Positions 25,215 to 36,984 of a stretch of DNA of 64,000 nucleotides are shown in pieces (positions within the stretch are counted from its first letter, which is position 1; the number at the start of each line of letters is the position of its first letter). This stretch comes from VRUE01 sp963702175 (lineage in GTDB: Bacteria > Actinomycetota > Thermoleophilia > Solirubrobacterales > 70-9): NCBI GenBank assembly GCA_963702175.1, contig OY969721.1:2356001-2420000 (forward strand). Reading direction: 5' to 3'. The position numbers and the translations under genes were made by a program. The notes beneath the pieces are model-generated. The model saw nothing but the letters and a program-made list of their open reading frames with translations, was not told the DNA's origin and made no database searches.

Positions 25215-26214
25215 TCCCTTCCGGATCGCCGACGTCGAGATCCCCAACCGCGTCCTGCTGGCGCCGCTGGCGGGGATCGGCAACTGGTTCGTGCGCCTGC
25301 AGGCGAAGCGGCACGGCGCCGGGCTTGCTGTCTCCGAGATGGTCTCGAGCTTCGGCCTGCACCACCGCAACGAGCGCACCCTGCGCGAGCTGATGCGTAT
25401 CCATCCCGACGAGCACCCGGTCTCGGTGCAGCTGTTCGGCCACGACGCCGAGGTGATGCGGTCCGGCGCGGCGATCGCCGCCGAGGCTGGCGCCGACTTG
25501 ATCGACATCAACATGGGCTGTCCGGTGCCGAAGGTGCGCAAGACCGGCGCCGGCGCCGAGCTGCTGGCCGACCCCGAGCTGGCCCTCGCCCTTGCTCGCG
25601 GCGCGATCGAGGGCAGCGGTCTGCCGGTCACCGTCAAGCTCCGCTCCGGCCTACGCAGCGGCGACCGCTCAGGCTTTGAGCTCGCCGTGCGGCTCGCCGA
25701 GGAAGCCGGTGTCGCCGCGATCGCCTTCCATCCGCGGGCCGCTGCGGTCGGGCACAAGGGAAGCCCCGACTACGCGCTCACCCGCGAGCTGGTCGAGCGT
25801 GTCGAGGTGCCGGTGGTCGTCTCCGGTGGGTTGAGCGACGCCGAGGCGGCGCGCCGTGCCTATCGCGAGTCGGGCGCCGACGCCGTAATGATCGCCCGCG
25901 GCGCTCTCGGCAACCCGTGGGTCTTCGAAGAGCTGACGGGTCGCCGCAGCGCCCCACCCGCGCGGGGTGAGGTGGTCGCGGAGCTGCTCTGGACGATCGA
26001 CCGTGCCGAGGAGCACCTAGGCACGGATCGCGCCTCGCGCTACCTGCGCAAGTTCTACCCCTGGTACGTCGAGTCGCTCGAGCTTCCGCCGGCGGATGCC
26101 GAAGAGTTGCAACGCAGCGCGGACCTGGCTCGGGCCCGCGAGCTGATCGCCGCCGCGGCCTCGCTCGAAGATGCGCGGAAAACCCTGATTGCCGGCCTGG
26201 AACCCTCGCTATAA
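25186..26214 (+). CDS. dusB: tRNA-dihydrouridine synthase (DusB-like)
   Basis: 342 residues. The TIM-barrel FMN enzyme starts with DVEIPNRVLLAPLAGIGN; the signature DINMGCPVPKVRKTGAGAEL carries the catalytic cysteine. SVQLFGHD, VTVKLRSG, HPRAA and MIARGALGNPWVFEEL complete the set. It reduces uridine to dihydrouridine in tRNA D-loops with NADPH. Position before lysS matches the order in Bacillus. The 103 nt to greA contain GC-rich sequence without a clear promoter. Confidence 0.93.
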   Translation: MSGTRPQLTDPFRIADVEIPNRVLLAPLAGIGNWFVRLQAKRHGAGLAVSEMVSSFGLHHRNERTLRELMRIHPDEHPVSVQLFGHDAEVMRSGAAIAAEAGADLIDINMGCPVPKVRKTGAGAELLADPELALALARGAIEGSGLPVTVKLRSGLRSGDRSGFELAVRLAEEAGVAAIAFHPRAAAVGHKGSPDYALTRELVERVEVPVVVSGGLSDAEAARRAYRESGADAVMIARGALGNPWVFEELTGRRSAPPARGEVVAELLWTIDRAEEHLGTDRASRYLRKFYPWYVESLELPPADAEELQRSADLARARELIAAAASLEDARKTLIAGLEPSL

Positions 26215-26317
26215 TCCCGCGACTTCCGGCCCTGGCACGGTGGCGACAGCCGTCATGTCCGGGCGTTTTTGGTGTCTGGGAGCCGTTCCCCAATCAAGCT
26301 AAAGCGAGGTCAGGCCA

Positions 26318-26797
26318 GTGAGTCGCCAGTCCGTTATCACCCCCGAGGGTCTCGAGAAGCTCAAGGAGGAGATCGACCACCTCTCGACCGTGCGACGCCG
26401 CGAGGTGGCGGAGCGGATCAAAGAAGCGCGCGAGTTCGGCGACATCTCCGAGAACGCCGAGTATGACGACGCCAAGAACGAGCAAGCGCTGCTCGAGCAG
26501 CGGATCGCCCAGCTCGAAGAGAGGCTGCGCCGCGCCACGGTGATCGACGAGAAAGCCCTCGGTACCGACGAGGTCCAGTTCGGCTCGATCGTCCACGTCA
26601 AGGACCAGAAGACCGGCGACTCGCAGAAGTTCCAGATCGTCGGCTCCACCGAGGCCGACCCGCTCGAGCACAAGCTCTCCAACGAGTCGCCGATCGGCAA
26701 AGCCCTGATCGGCCACAAGCGCAACGACGTCGTCACGGTCGAGGTCCCGCGTGGGCCGAAGAAGAAACTGAAGATCACCAAGATCGAGAGTGCTTAG
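26318..26797 (+). CDS. greA: Transcription elongation factor GreA
   Basis: 159 residues from GTG 26318. The N-terminal coiled-coil hairpin with the acidic tip (AREFGDISENAEYDDAKNEQ) supplies the residues that stimulate RNA polymerase cleavage of backtracked RNA. The FKBP-like C-domain ends in ESPIGKALIGHKRNDVVTVEVP. Insertion of greA between dus and lysS is a departure from the Bacillus order. Confidence 0.95.
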   Translation: MSRQSVITPEGLEKLKEEIDHLSTVRRREVAERIKEAREFGDISENAEYDDAKNEQALLEQRIAQLEERLRRATVIDEKALGTDEVQFGSIVHVKDQKTGDSQKFQIVGSTEADPLEHKLSNESPIGKALIGHKRNDVVTVEVPRGPKKKLKITKIESA

Positions 26798-26818
26798 CGC
26801 CGGTAGGCTCGCCGTCGC

Positions 26819-28297
26819 ATGAACGAGCCCGAGGAGCAGAAACTCTCAGACGTCCTTCGCGACCGGCGCCAGAAGCTTGAGCGGCTGAGAGACGCAGGAA
26901 TCGAGCCGTTTCCGCACGAGTTCGCCGAGCGCGAGGACATCGCCGAGGTGCGCGCCGCCCACGAGGGCCTCGCGGCCGGGATCGAGACTGACTCGCGGCA
27001 CCGGGTCGCGGGCCGGATCGTCGCCCGCCGCGGCCACGGCAAGGCCTGCTTCCTCGACCTCCGCGACGGCGGCGGCCAGATCCAGCTGCATGCCCGCGAG
27101 GACCTGCTCGGCCTCGAGCCCTACGAGCTGCTGGTCGACCTCGACATCGGCGACATCATCGGCGTCGAGGGGACCGCGCTGGCGACCAATCGCGGCGGCG
27201 AGCTCTCGCTCGCGATCGACCGCTGGCGCCTGCTCGCCAAGAGCCTGCGCCCCCCGCCCGACAAGTTCCACGGCCTCGAGGACGTCGAGACCCGCTACCG
27301 CCGGCGCGAGCTGGACCTGATCGCTAACGAGGAGAGTCGCCGCATCTTCGCCCTCCGTGCCCGCACGGTGAGCGAGGTGCGCCGCTGGCTCGACGAGCGC
27401 GGCTTCGTCGAGGTCGAGACCCCGGTCCTGCAGCCCCTCTACGGCGGCGCCCTGGCCAGGCCCTTCGTCACCCACCACAACGCGCTCGACCGCGACTTCT
27501 ACCTGCGGATCGCCACAGAGCTCTACCTGAAGCGACTAGTGGTGGGGGGGATCGAACGGGTCTACGAGCTGGGCAAGGACTTCCGCAACGAGGGCGTCTC
27601 CCACAAGCACAACCCCGAGTTCACGATGCTCGAGTGGTACGAGGCCTGCTCGGACTACATGGACACCGCGCGCAAGGTCGAGCTGATGGTCGCCGAGGTA
27701 GCGGAGCGGGTCCTGGGCACGACGAAGGTGAAGCGGGGCGACGTCGAGATCGACTTCGCGCCTCCCTGGAAGCGGCTGACGCTGCGCGAGGCGATCCAGG
27801 AGCGCAGCGGCATCGACATCGCCGAGCACCCGACCCGCGAGGCTCTAGCCGCGACGATGGACACCGAGCCCGACCCGGCGGAGGGCTGGGGCAAGCTGGT
27901 CGACGGCTTGCTCTCGCGCGACGTCGAGCCGCACCTGGTGCAGCCGACGTTCCTACTCGACTACCCGACCGAGCTCTCGCCGTTCGCCAAGTCCCACCGT
28001 TCCGAGGAGGGCGTGACCGAGCGCTTCGAGGCGTTCGCCGGCGGGATCGAGATCGCCAACGGCTTCAGCGAGTTGAACGACCCCGACGAGCAGCGCCGCC
28101 GCTTCGAACAGCAGGCGGAGGAGCTGGAGCGCGGCGACGAAGAGGCACAGCCGTTCGACGCCCTCTTCATCGAGGCGCTCGAACAGGGAATGCCGCCGAC
28201 TGGCGGCGTTGGGATCGGGATCGACCGTCTCGTTATGCTGCTTGGTGGCGCAAAGAGCTTGCGCGAGGTCGTCCTGTTCCCCGCGATGCGCTCCTGA
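26819..28297 (+). CDS. lysS: Lysyl-tRNA synthetase, class II
   Basis: 492 residues. An OB-fold anticodon-binding domain (residues ~50-150, GRIVARRGHGKACFLDLRDGGG) precedes the class II catalytic core: motif 1 around VEVETPVLQPLYGGALARPF, motif 2 FRNEGVSHKHNPEFTMLEWYEA, and motif 3 GVGIGIDRLVMLL. It charges tRNA-Lys. Its start lies 21 nt after greA, so the two are probably in one operon. A short CCGCT-CTG-AGCGG hairpin follows the stop (28312-28324), and no gene lies between it and clpC. Confidence 0.96.
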   Translation: MNEPEEQKLSDVLRDRRQKLERLRDAGIEPFPHEFAEREDIAEVRAAHEGLAAGIETDSRHRVAGRIVARRGHGKACFLDLRDGGGQIQLHAREDLLGLEPYELLVDLDIGDIIGVEGTALATNRGGELSLAIDRWRLLAKSLRPPPDKFHGLEDVETRYRRRELDLIANEESRRIFALRARTVSEVRRWLDERGFVEVETPVLQPLYGGALARPFVTHHNALDRDFYLRIATELYLKRLVVGGIERVYELGKDFRNEGVSHKHNPEFTMLEWYEACSDYMDTARKVELMVAEVAERVLGTTKVKRGDVEIDFAPPWKRLTLREAIQERSGIDIAEHPTREALAATMDTEPDPAEGWGKLVDGLLSRDVEPHLVQPTFLLDYPTELSPFAKSHRSEEGVTERFEAFAGGIEIANGFSELNDPDEQRRRFEQQAEELERGDEEAQPFDALFIEALEQGMPPTGGVGIGIDRLVMLLGGAKSLREVVLFPAMRS

Positions 28298-28456
28298 ACG
28301 GCCCAAAAAAGCCGCTCTGAGCGGATGTTTGCGCCCGGAGACCGGGTGGTGGCGGTCGGTATCGTTTACGGGGCACATAGGCGCTTCCCGACACCGACAG
28401 GGCGCCCCGCCGATACTTACCACGACCGTTGGAGTTGGACTAGGTAGAGAGGCCTT

Positions 28457-30984
<2,528 letters not shown>

Positions 30985-30988
<4 letters not shown>

Positions 30989-32121
30989 GGGATCCCGCTC
31001 GGCAGGCGCTTGGCGCCTGGAGTGGTGGGCGGTTCCTGCACTTCGGCGAGACGATCGACGAGCAGCGGCTCGAGGCGCTGCTGCGTCCCGGTGAGGGGAT
31101 CGACACCGTGCTCACCGCCGACACCTACGGCCAGGGCGAGGCGGACAGGCTGGTCGGGCGGGCCCTCTCCGGCTTGTCCCGCGAGTCCTACTGCCTGGTC
31201 GGGGCGGTCGGCCACGACTTCTACGAGGGCGAGCGCGACGGACCCCGCGGCTTTCCCCGCTTCACCGACCCCCGCCTGCGCGGCGAGGCCGGGTACGCCG
31301 ATTACCTGCGGATGGCCACCGAGGGCAGCCTGGAGCGGATCGGGGTCGAGCGCTTCGACCTGCTCCTGCTCCACAACCCCGACCGGACCGGCTACTCCAG
31401 CGAGGCGGTCTGGGACGCGATGGCGGCGCTGCGGGAGGACGGCCTGGCCGGTGCCATCGGCGTCGCGCCCGGTCCGGCAAACGGCTTCACCCTCGACTTG
31501 ATCTCCTGTCTGGAGCGCTTCGGCGACCGGATTGACTGGGCGATGGTCATCCTCAACCCGTTCGAGCCCTGGCCCGGCGAGCTCTGCCTCGCCGCGGCGG
31601 AGCGGCAAGGGGTGAAGGTGATCACCCGTGTCGTCGACTACGGCGGCCTCTTCTGGGGCGACCTCGAGTCCGGCATGGAGCTGCCGAAAGGCGACCACCG
31701 GGCCTTTCGGCCCGAAGGCTGGATCGAGGCCGGGCTCGAGAAGCTGGAGCGGCTCGACCCGATTCGCGAGCGCACCGGCCTCAGCCCGATGCACCTCGCC
31801 TGCGACTGGAACCTCGCCCACCCTGCGGTCGAGTGCGTCGTGCCGACCTTGATCCAGGAGACGGGCCCCGAAGCGCGCCCGATCGAGGAGAAGCGAGCGG
31901 AGCTCGCAGCCCTGTCCGGCGAGCGGGTCCTGAGCGATGCCGACGCCGAGGAGATCCGCGCGGTCGGGGACAACACCGGCTGCATGGCGCTTAAGGGGGC
32001 GAGCCCCGTGCACGAGGGGGAGGAGAGGCCCGACCGCTGGGCCCTCAGCCCCGAGCTGGCCGCGGTCGGCGAGCGCTGGGGCATCGACCCCGTTCGCGAC
32101 CTTGCCGCCTCGACGGCCTGA
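30985..32121 (+). CDS. Aldo/keto reductase family protein
   Basis: 378 residues from GTG 30985, whose GTGA overlaps the clpC stop, so translation is coupled. Family cues: TADTYGQGEADRLVGRALSG (Tyr of the active site), ERIGVERFDLLLLHNPDRTGY, LAGAIGVAPG and the barrel end TGLSPMHLACDWNLAHPAVECVVPTL. The C-terminal third includes a helical extension. It is an NADP-dependent oxidoreductase of unknown substrate. Its place between clpC and disA, where radA sits in Bacillus, is notable. Confidence 0.8.
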
Positions 32122-32221
32122 TCGAAACCGCATTCACCACGGCTCACTCCGGCATTTACGGCGTTCGGTGATGGGTTTCCTTGACATTAGGCATCCTGAC
32201 CTGTCCAGTAGGAATTCACCA

Positions 32222-32247
32222 GACCGCATTCCAAAGCGGTTTTTGCC
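32222..32247 (+). terminator. Short hairpin with T run before disA
   Basis: ACCGC-ATTCCAAA-GCGGTTTTTG is a 5-bp stem followed by five Ts, about 15 nt before the disA start. It could end the clpC operon or act as an attenuator in the disA leader. The stem is short, so confidence is modest. Confidence 0.4.
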
Positions 32248-32260
32248 ATCCTAGACGGCG

Positions 32261-33373
32261 ATGTCCGCGCTCCCCGGGGATGAGCTTCACGAGCTTTCCG
32301 AACGGCAGGACCCCCGGCTACTGAGGGCGCTGGACATCGTCGCACCCGGTGGCGCCCTGCGCGAGGGGATCGACAACATCGTCCATTCCCGCACCGGTGG
32401 CCTGATCGTCGTCGGCGATCCCGAAGACATCTCCCACCTGCTCTCGGGCGGGATCAAACTCGACATCGACTACACGCCGGCGATGCTCTACCAAGTGGCG
32501 AAGATGGACGGCGCGATCGTCCTCAACGCCGAGGCGACGACGATCGCCTGGGCCAACGTGCAGCTGATGCCGGACCCGACGATCCTCTCCTCGGAGACCG
32601 GGACACGGCACCGCACCGCTGAGCGCGTCTCCAAACAGACCGACGCCCTGGTGATCGCGATCTCGCAGCGCCGCGACGTCGTCTCGCTCTACGCGGGCGG
32701 GACCAAGTACATCCTCCAGGACATCCCCGCCGTCCTGGCCAAGGCCAACCAGGGACTGGCGACGCTCGACAAGTACCGCGCTCGCCTCGACCAGGTCTCG
32801 ACCCGCCTCACCGTTCTCGAGTTCGAGGGCGGCGGCGTGCTCTACGACGCGCTCGCCGTCCTGCAGCGGGCTGAGCTGGTGACCCGGATGGCGGTCGAGG
32901 TCGAGCGCTACATCGTCGAGCTCGGCACCGAGGGGCGGCTGATCGAGATGCAGCTGGAGGAGACGATGGTCGGCGTCGCCGCCGACAAGACGGCGCTGGT
33001 CCGCGACTACTCGGTCGATGACACCGAGGAGAACCTGGCTGCGGTGCTGCAGTCGCTCGCTCGCATGCCCCACCAGGAAGTGCTCGACTTCGGTCGCCTC
33101 GCCGAGTTGCTCGGCTACGACCGCAAGCTCAACACCCTCGACTTCCCGGTGACGCCGCGCGGGTACCGGGTGTTGGGTCGCATCCCACGCATTCCCAAGC
33201 TTGTCGTCCAGAAGATCATCCGCGAGCTCGGCGGTCTGGAGGAGGTCCTTGCGGCCTCCGACGCCGATCTCGAGGCTGTCGAGGATGTCGGCCCGACCAG
33301 GGCCAAGGACATCCGCGAGGGCCTGCGGAGGCTTCAGGAGGTCGACCTGGTCGACCGGTACTTGCAGACCTGA
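32261..33373 (+). CDS. disA: Diadenylate cyclase / DNA integrity scanning protein DisA
   Basis: 370 residues. The DAC domain has KMDGAIVLNAEATTIAWANVQLMPD (DGA motif) and GTRHRTAERVSKQTDALVIAIS (RHR motif), the two catalytic sets. A helical linker leads to a C-terminal helix-hairpin-helix DNA-binding domain (GLEEVLAASDADLEAVEDVGPTRAKDIREGL). It makes c-di-AMP from two ATP and pauses at branched DNA in studied species. A c-di-AMP riboswitch is also present in this window (58540-58683), so synthesis and sensing are both visible. Confidence 0.96.
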   Translation: MSALPGDELHELSERQDPRLLRALDIVAPGGALREGIDNIVHSRTGGLIVVGDPEDISHLLSGGIKLDIDYTPAMLYQVAKMDGAIVLNAEATTIAWANVQLMPDPTILSSETGTRHRTAERVSKQTDALVIAISQRRDVVSLYAGGTKYILQDIPAVLAKANQGLATLDKYRARLDQVSTRLTVLEFEGGGVLYDALAVLQRAELVTRMAVEVERYIVELGTEGRLIEMQLEETMVGVAADKTALVRDYSVDDTEENLAAVLQSLARMPHQEVLDFGRLAELLGYDRKLNTLDFPVTPRGYRVLGRIPRIPKLVVQKIIRELGGLEEVLAASDADLEAVEDVGPTRAKDIREGLRRLQEVDLVDRYLQT

Positions 33374-33392
33374 CGGCTCCCACGCCGTCGCA

Positions 33393-33971
33393 ATGGAAAG
33401 GAGCGGAACGATTTCCGAGTCAGAGGTAGCGATGGAGGCCACAGGCCTCGAGGAGGGCGTCGAATACGTCTGCGATTTCGAGGAGGGGGACAAGGTTGTC
33501 TACCCCCACCACGGAGCGGGGCTCGTATTGAAGAAGGAGGCTCGCGAGCTGATGGGGGAGGAGCGCGAGTACCTGACGATCAAAATCCTCCACAACGAAC
33601 TCACCGTGATGGTCCCCAGCGAGAACGCGGGAATCGCCGGGCTGCGGCGGGTGATCGATGAGGACGAGATCAAGAAAGTCACTGACGTCCTCACCGATGA
33701 TGTGTCGGAGATGCCGAAGAATTGGAACCGGCGCTTCAAGTACAACCGCGAGAAGATCAAGACAGGCGACGTTTTCGAGCTCGCCGAGGTGGTCCGCAAC
33801 CTCGCGCTCCGCGAGATGGAGAAGGGCCTCTCGACCGGCGAGAAGCAGATGTACACGCGGGCCAAGAAGATCCTCGCGTCGGAGTTCATGTACGCGCTCG
33901 ACAAGGACGAGGAGGGCGCGGAGGAGTACCTGGACGGGCTGCTGGAGGGCCGTTTCGCCGCCACGGCGTAA
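33393..33971 (+). CDS. carD: CarD-family transcription regulator
   Basis: 192 residues from ATG 33393; an ATG at 33432 gives a more typical 179 residues. The RNA polymerase-interacting N-domain starts YVCDFEEGDKVVYPHHGAGLVLKK, and the helical C-domain has KNWNRRFKYNREKIKTGDVFELAEVVRNLALREMEKGLSTGEKQMYTRAKKI. Trp in PKNWNRR corresponds to the tryptophan that wedges the promoter bubble. It stabilises open complexes, notably at rRNA promoters. It lies directly after disA and before ispD, as in other actinobacteria. Confidence 0.93.
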   Translation: MERSGTISESEVAMEATGLEEGVEYVCDFEEGDKVVYPHHGAGLVLKKEARELMGEEREYLTIKILHNELTVMVPSENAGIAGLRRVIDEDEIKKVTDVLTDDVSEMPKNWNRRFKYNREKIKTGDVFELAEVVRNLALREMEKGLSTGEKQMYTRAKKILASEFMYALDKDEEGAEEYLDGLLEGRFAATA

Positions 33972-33987
33972 CGGCGCTGCGGCGTCC

Positions 33988-34695
33988 GTCACCGCGGTCG
34001 TTGCGGCCGCCGGCTCCGGGCAGAGGCTCGGAGCCGGCGGCCCGAAGGCCTTCGTGCCGCTGGCAGGGCGGCCGCTGGTCGAGTGGTCGATCGCGGCCTT
34101 CCGTGGCTGTCCCTCAATTCGCTCGATCATGGTCGCCTGTCCGCCGGGGCACGCGCATGATCTCGACGGGGAGGGCCTAGCCGTCGTCGAGGGTGGCGAG
34201 ACCCGCGCGATCTCGGTATCCAACGCGCTGGAAAAGGTCGAGACCGAGCTGGTCGCGATCCACGATGCGGCCCGGCCGCTGGTCACGCCGGAGCTGATCG
34301 AAGGCGTGGTCTCGACTCTGGTCGCCGATCCCGAGGCCGCCGGGGCGATCGCGGCGACCCCCCTCACTGACACCGTCAAGCAAGCTGATCGACTGATGCC
34401 TTCTGATGCCCATAGGGTCATCAATGCATCAGTCGAGGTGGAATCGACGCTGGATCGCAGACGGTTGTGGGCGGCGCAGACGCCTCAGGTCTTCCGCACA
34501 GAGGCGCTGAGGGAGGCGCTCGCGGGCGACCCCGAGCGGGTCAAGGCCGCGACCGACGAGGCGATGATGGTCGAGCAAGCTGGTGGACGCGTGCTAATCC
34601 ACCCGGCGCCGCCGGAGAACCTCAAGGTGACGACGCCGCTTGATCTTCGTCTCGCCGAGCTGCTTCTCGCCGATGCTCGCGCCGGCGGCGTGTGA
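33988..34695 (+). CDS. ispD: 2-C-methyl-D-erythritol 4-phosphate cytidylyltransferase
   Basis: About 235 residues. TAVVAAAGSGQRLGAGGPKAF is the nucleotide-binding start of IspD; VAIHDAARPLVTPELI, AATPLTDTVKQAD, AAQTPQVFRTEAL and TDEAMMVEQAGG follow. It makes CDP-ME in the MEP isoprenoid pathway. In this frame I find no ATG, GTG or TTG close to the conserved start; the best candidate position is GTC 33988, where a GTG would be expected. Whether this is an unusual initiator or a base error is open. Its last 74 bp overlap the convergent DUF389 gene. Confidence 0.85.
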   Translation, partial: VTAVVAAAGSGQRLGAGGPKAFVPLAGRPLVEWSIAAFRGCPSIRSIMVACPPGHAHDLDGEGLAVVEGGETRAISVSNALEKVETELVAIHDAARPLVTPELIEGVVSTLVADPEAAGAIAATPLTDTVKQADRLMPSDAHRVINASVEVESTLDRRRLWAAQTPQVFRTEALREALAGDPERVKAATDEAMMVEQAGGRVLIHPAPPENLKVTTPLDLRLAELLLADARAGGV

Positions 34696-35599
34696 AGAGG
34701 CGGCGCTCGACGTAGAGAGTGCTGACGCCGGCGAAGACGATCGCGACGAGGTTGAGCCCGAGCTGAGCCATCGCGCCCCGCCAGTCCGCCCAGTTGCCGA
34801 GAGCCGCGGCGACCCCGATGTTCGCCGCCGCCGGGATTGTCGTCACCGAGATCAGCACTCCGACCAGCGCCCCGGACTTGGCCGAGGTGAGCGAGAGGAC
34901 CCCGGCCGCGCCGGCAAAGGCGGCGACGATGAAGGAGAACTCGTCCGGCTCGGCGATGAACTGGGTCAGCGGGTTGTCGATGCTCTTGAAGTTCGAGTCG
35001 ACCAGTCCGGTGGCGACGCAGGCCAGGGTGAAGAGGAAGGCCGCGGTGATGCCGGCTGGGAAGCCGACTGCAAGCGCGGTCAGTGAGCGCAGGCCGACAC
35101 CAAGGCGACGCTCCACTGCAGCGACGCAGAGGCCGGCCAGCGGCCCGAACTCGGGCCCGACCACCATCGCACCGACAATCAGGATCGGCGAGCCGGTGAA
35201 GATCCCGACCGAGGCGATCAGGCAGGCCAGGATCATGAAGGCGAGGAAGGTCCCGCTCAGCTCGATGCTCTCCGAGGTGCGGGCCTCGACCTCCTCCCAG
35301 ACGACGGCGTCGGAGGGCGCGCCACGCGCCGCCCGCTCGGCCCGCCTGCCGACGTCAGAGATCTGCGAGTCGATCTGCTCGAGGGCAATCGAGCCGTCCT
35401 TATGGACTCGCAGCTCCTTGAGATCATCGATCACGACGCTGGCGTCCTCGCGAGCGACGTCGCAAAGCACGACGTCACCGGGCGGCTGGCGGGCGACGCC
35501 CTCGAGCAGGACCAGGTTGGTGGTCGACGGCGCTGCTTCGAGCAAGTCGACGACCTGCTCGGATCGATCCGGCGGAACGACGATCCGCAGATGGACCAT
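34622..35599 (-). CDS. DUF389-family membrane protein
   Basis: 325 residues from ATG 35599. A soluble N-domain of ~95 residues (MVHLRIVVPPDRSEQVVDLL, then CDVAREDASVVIDDLKELRV) precedes six or so membrane helices with the hallmark GTFLAFMILACLIASVGIFTGSPILIVGAMVVGPEFGPLAGL. A Lys/Arg-rich tail ends the protein. The family function is unknown. It lies head to head with the PHP gene 45 bp away and overlaps the end of ispD. Confidence 0.86.
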   Translation of the reverse strand: MVHLRIVVPPDRSEQVVDLLEAAPSTTNLVLLEGVARQPPGDVVLCDVAREDASVVIDDLKELRVHKDGSIALEQIDSQISDVGRRAERAARGAPSDAVVWEEVEARTSESIELSGTFLAFMILACLIASVGIFTGSPILIVGAMVVGPEFGPLAGLCVAAVERRLGVGLRSLTALAVGFPAGITAAFLFTLACVATGLVDSNFKSIDNPLTQFIAEPDEFSFIVAAFAGAAGVLSLTSAKSGALVGVLISVTTIPAAANIGVAAALGNWADWRGAMAQLGLNLVAIVFAGVSTLYVERRLFTRRRREHRREAARRDEDQAASSP

Positions 35600-35644
35600 G
35601 CGGGCAGCGTATCCACGCTCGCCGTCGCCTAGGCTCGGGTCCTG

Positions 35645-36511
35645 ATGCTCACCGACTACCACCTGCACTTGCGTCCCGACGAGGAGGACACGCCTCCGGA
35701 GCGCTACTTCACGACCGCGAACGTGGAGCGCTACCTGGCGGCTGCCGCGGAGGCTGGGATCGAGGAGATCGGGGTCTCCGAGCACATCCACCGCTTCACC
35801 CAGGCGCTCGACCTCTGGCGCCACCCGTTCTGGGAGGAACAGGCGCGCGACGACCTCGACGCCTACTGTGAGTTCGTCCGTGCGACGCCGCTGCGGCTGG
35901 GGATCGAGTGCGACTTCGTGCCGGGCGCCGAGGACCGCACCGCGTCGCTGCTTGAGGCGCGGGACTTCGACTACGTGGTTGGCTCGGTCCACTTCGTCGG
36001 CGAGCGGGCCGTGGATCATGAGGGATGGGACGTCTGGGAGGGACGGGGCGATCCCGAGCAGGTCTGGCGGCGTTATTTCGAGACGCTCGCCGAGTGTGCC
36101 CGCAGCGGCCTCTTCGACATCCTCGCCCATCCCGACCTGGTCAAGGTGTGGGGCGGCGCCAGGCCACTGCCCGAGCGCGATCTTCGCTTCTTCTACGAGC
36201 CGGCGGTGGAGGCGATCGTGGAGAGCGGCATCGCAGTCGAGGTCTCGACTGCCGGTCTGCGAAAGCCGGCGGCGGAGATCTATCCGGCTCCCGCCTTCGC
36301 CGAGATGTGCGTCGAGGCGGGGGCGGCCTTCGCCCTCTCCTCCGATGCTCACCTGCCCGAGCAGGTGGGGTTCGGCTACAACCGCGCGACCGAGTTTCTC
36401 GCAGACCTCGGGGTCAGGGAGCTCTGCGTCTTCGAGGGCCGCTCCCGCCGGCTCGAACCGATCGGCGCCGCGGTGCGCGAGGATGATGCGATGACCCGGG
36501 AGCAGCCATGA
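35645..36511 (+). CDS. PHP-domain phosphoesterase, histidinol-phosphatase-like
   Basis: 288 residues. The first metal site is DYHLHLRPDEE; GVSEHIHRF, GIECDFVPG, DYVVGSVHFVG, ILAHPDLVKVWG and ALSSDAHLPEQVG give the remaining His/Asp ligands of the PHP barrel. The size and arrangement match HisK/HisJ-type histidinol phosphatases, though PHP enzymes act on several phosphates. The stop overlaps ispF (ATGA). Confidence 0.85.
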   Translation: MLTDYHLHLRPDEEDTPPERYFTTANVERYLAAAAEAGIEEIGVSEHIHRFTQALDLWRHPFWEEQARDDLDAYCEFVRATPLRLGIECDFVPGAEDRTASLLEARDFDYVVGSVHFVGERAVDHEGWDVWEGRGDPEQVWRRYFETLAECARSGLFDILAHPDLVKVWGGARPLPERDLRFFYEPAVEAIVESGIAVEVSTAGLRKPAAEIYPAPAFAEMCVEAGAAFALSSDAHLPEQVGFGYNRATEFLADLGVRELCVFEGRSRRLEPIGAAVREDDAMTREQP

Positions 36512-36963
36512 GCGTCGGGATCGGTTACGACAGCCACCGCTTCGCCGATGGTCGCAGGCTGGTCCTCGGCGGGGTCGAGATTGAGCATCCGCGGGGGCTC
36601 GATGGCCACTCGGACGCCGACGTGTTGACCCACGCCGTGATCGACGCCCTGCTTGGCGCGGCCGGAATGGGCGACCTCGGCACACTCTTCCCCGACGACG
36701 ATGAGCGCTGGCGCGACGCTGACTCGATCGACCTGCTGCGCACCGTCGTCGGCACGGTTTCAGGCCGCATCGTCAACCTCGACGCCACCGTCGTCTGCGA
36801 GGAGCCGCGCCTCGCACCGCACCGGGCCGAAATGGAGCGGATCCTCGCTGAGGCGACCTCGGCGCGGGTCAGCGTCAAGGCGACCACCAACGAGGGAATG
36901 GGCTGGATCGGCAGGGGCGAGGGAATTGCCTGCATTGCGGTCGCCTTGGTTGAGGGCGAATAG
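36508..36963 (+). CDS. ispF: 2-C-methyl-D-erythritol 2,4-cyclodiphosphate synthase
   Basis: 151 residues. GIGYDSHRFADGRRLVLGGVEI holds the zinc ligands Asp and His; HSDADVLTHAVIDALLGAAGMGDLGTLFPD and KATTNEGMGWIGRGEGIACIAV complete the family. It forms the cyclic diphosphate in the MEP pathway. It is separated from ispD by two unrelated genes. Confidence 0.95.
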   Translation: MSVGIGYDSHRFADGRRLVLGGVEIEHPRGLDGHSDADVLTHAVIDALLGAAGMGDLGTLFPDDDERWRDADSIDLLRTVVGTVSGRIVNLDATVVCEEPRLAPHRAEMERILAEATSARVSVKATTNEGMGWIGRGEGIACIAVALVEGE

Positions 36964-36984
36964 CGTCTAGGCTTCTCGATCCCG

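Noticed and set aside
28298..28456. A heat-shock operator (CIRCE, HAIR or CtsR type) before clpC
   Set aside because: None of the known inverted or direct repeats is present; only a short CCGCT/AGCGG hairpin can be seen.
32181..32210. TTGACA upstream of disA as a promoter
   Set aside because: No acceptable -10 hexamer lies at 16-18 bp, and a hairpin with a T run stands between it and the start.
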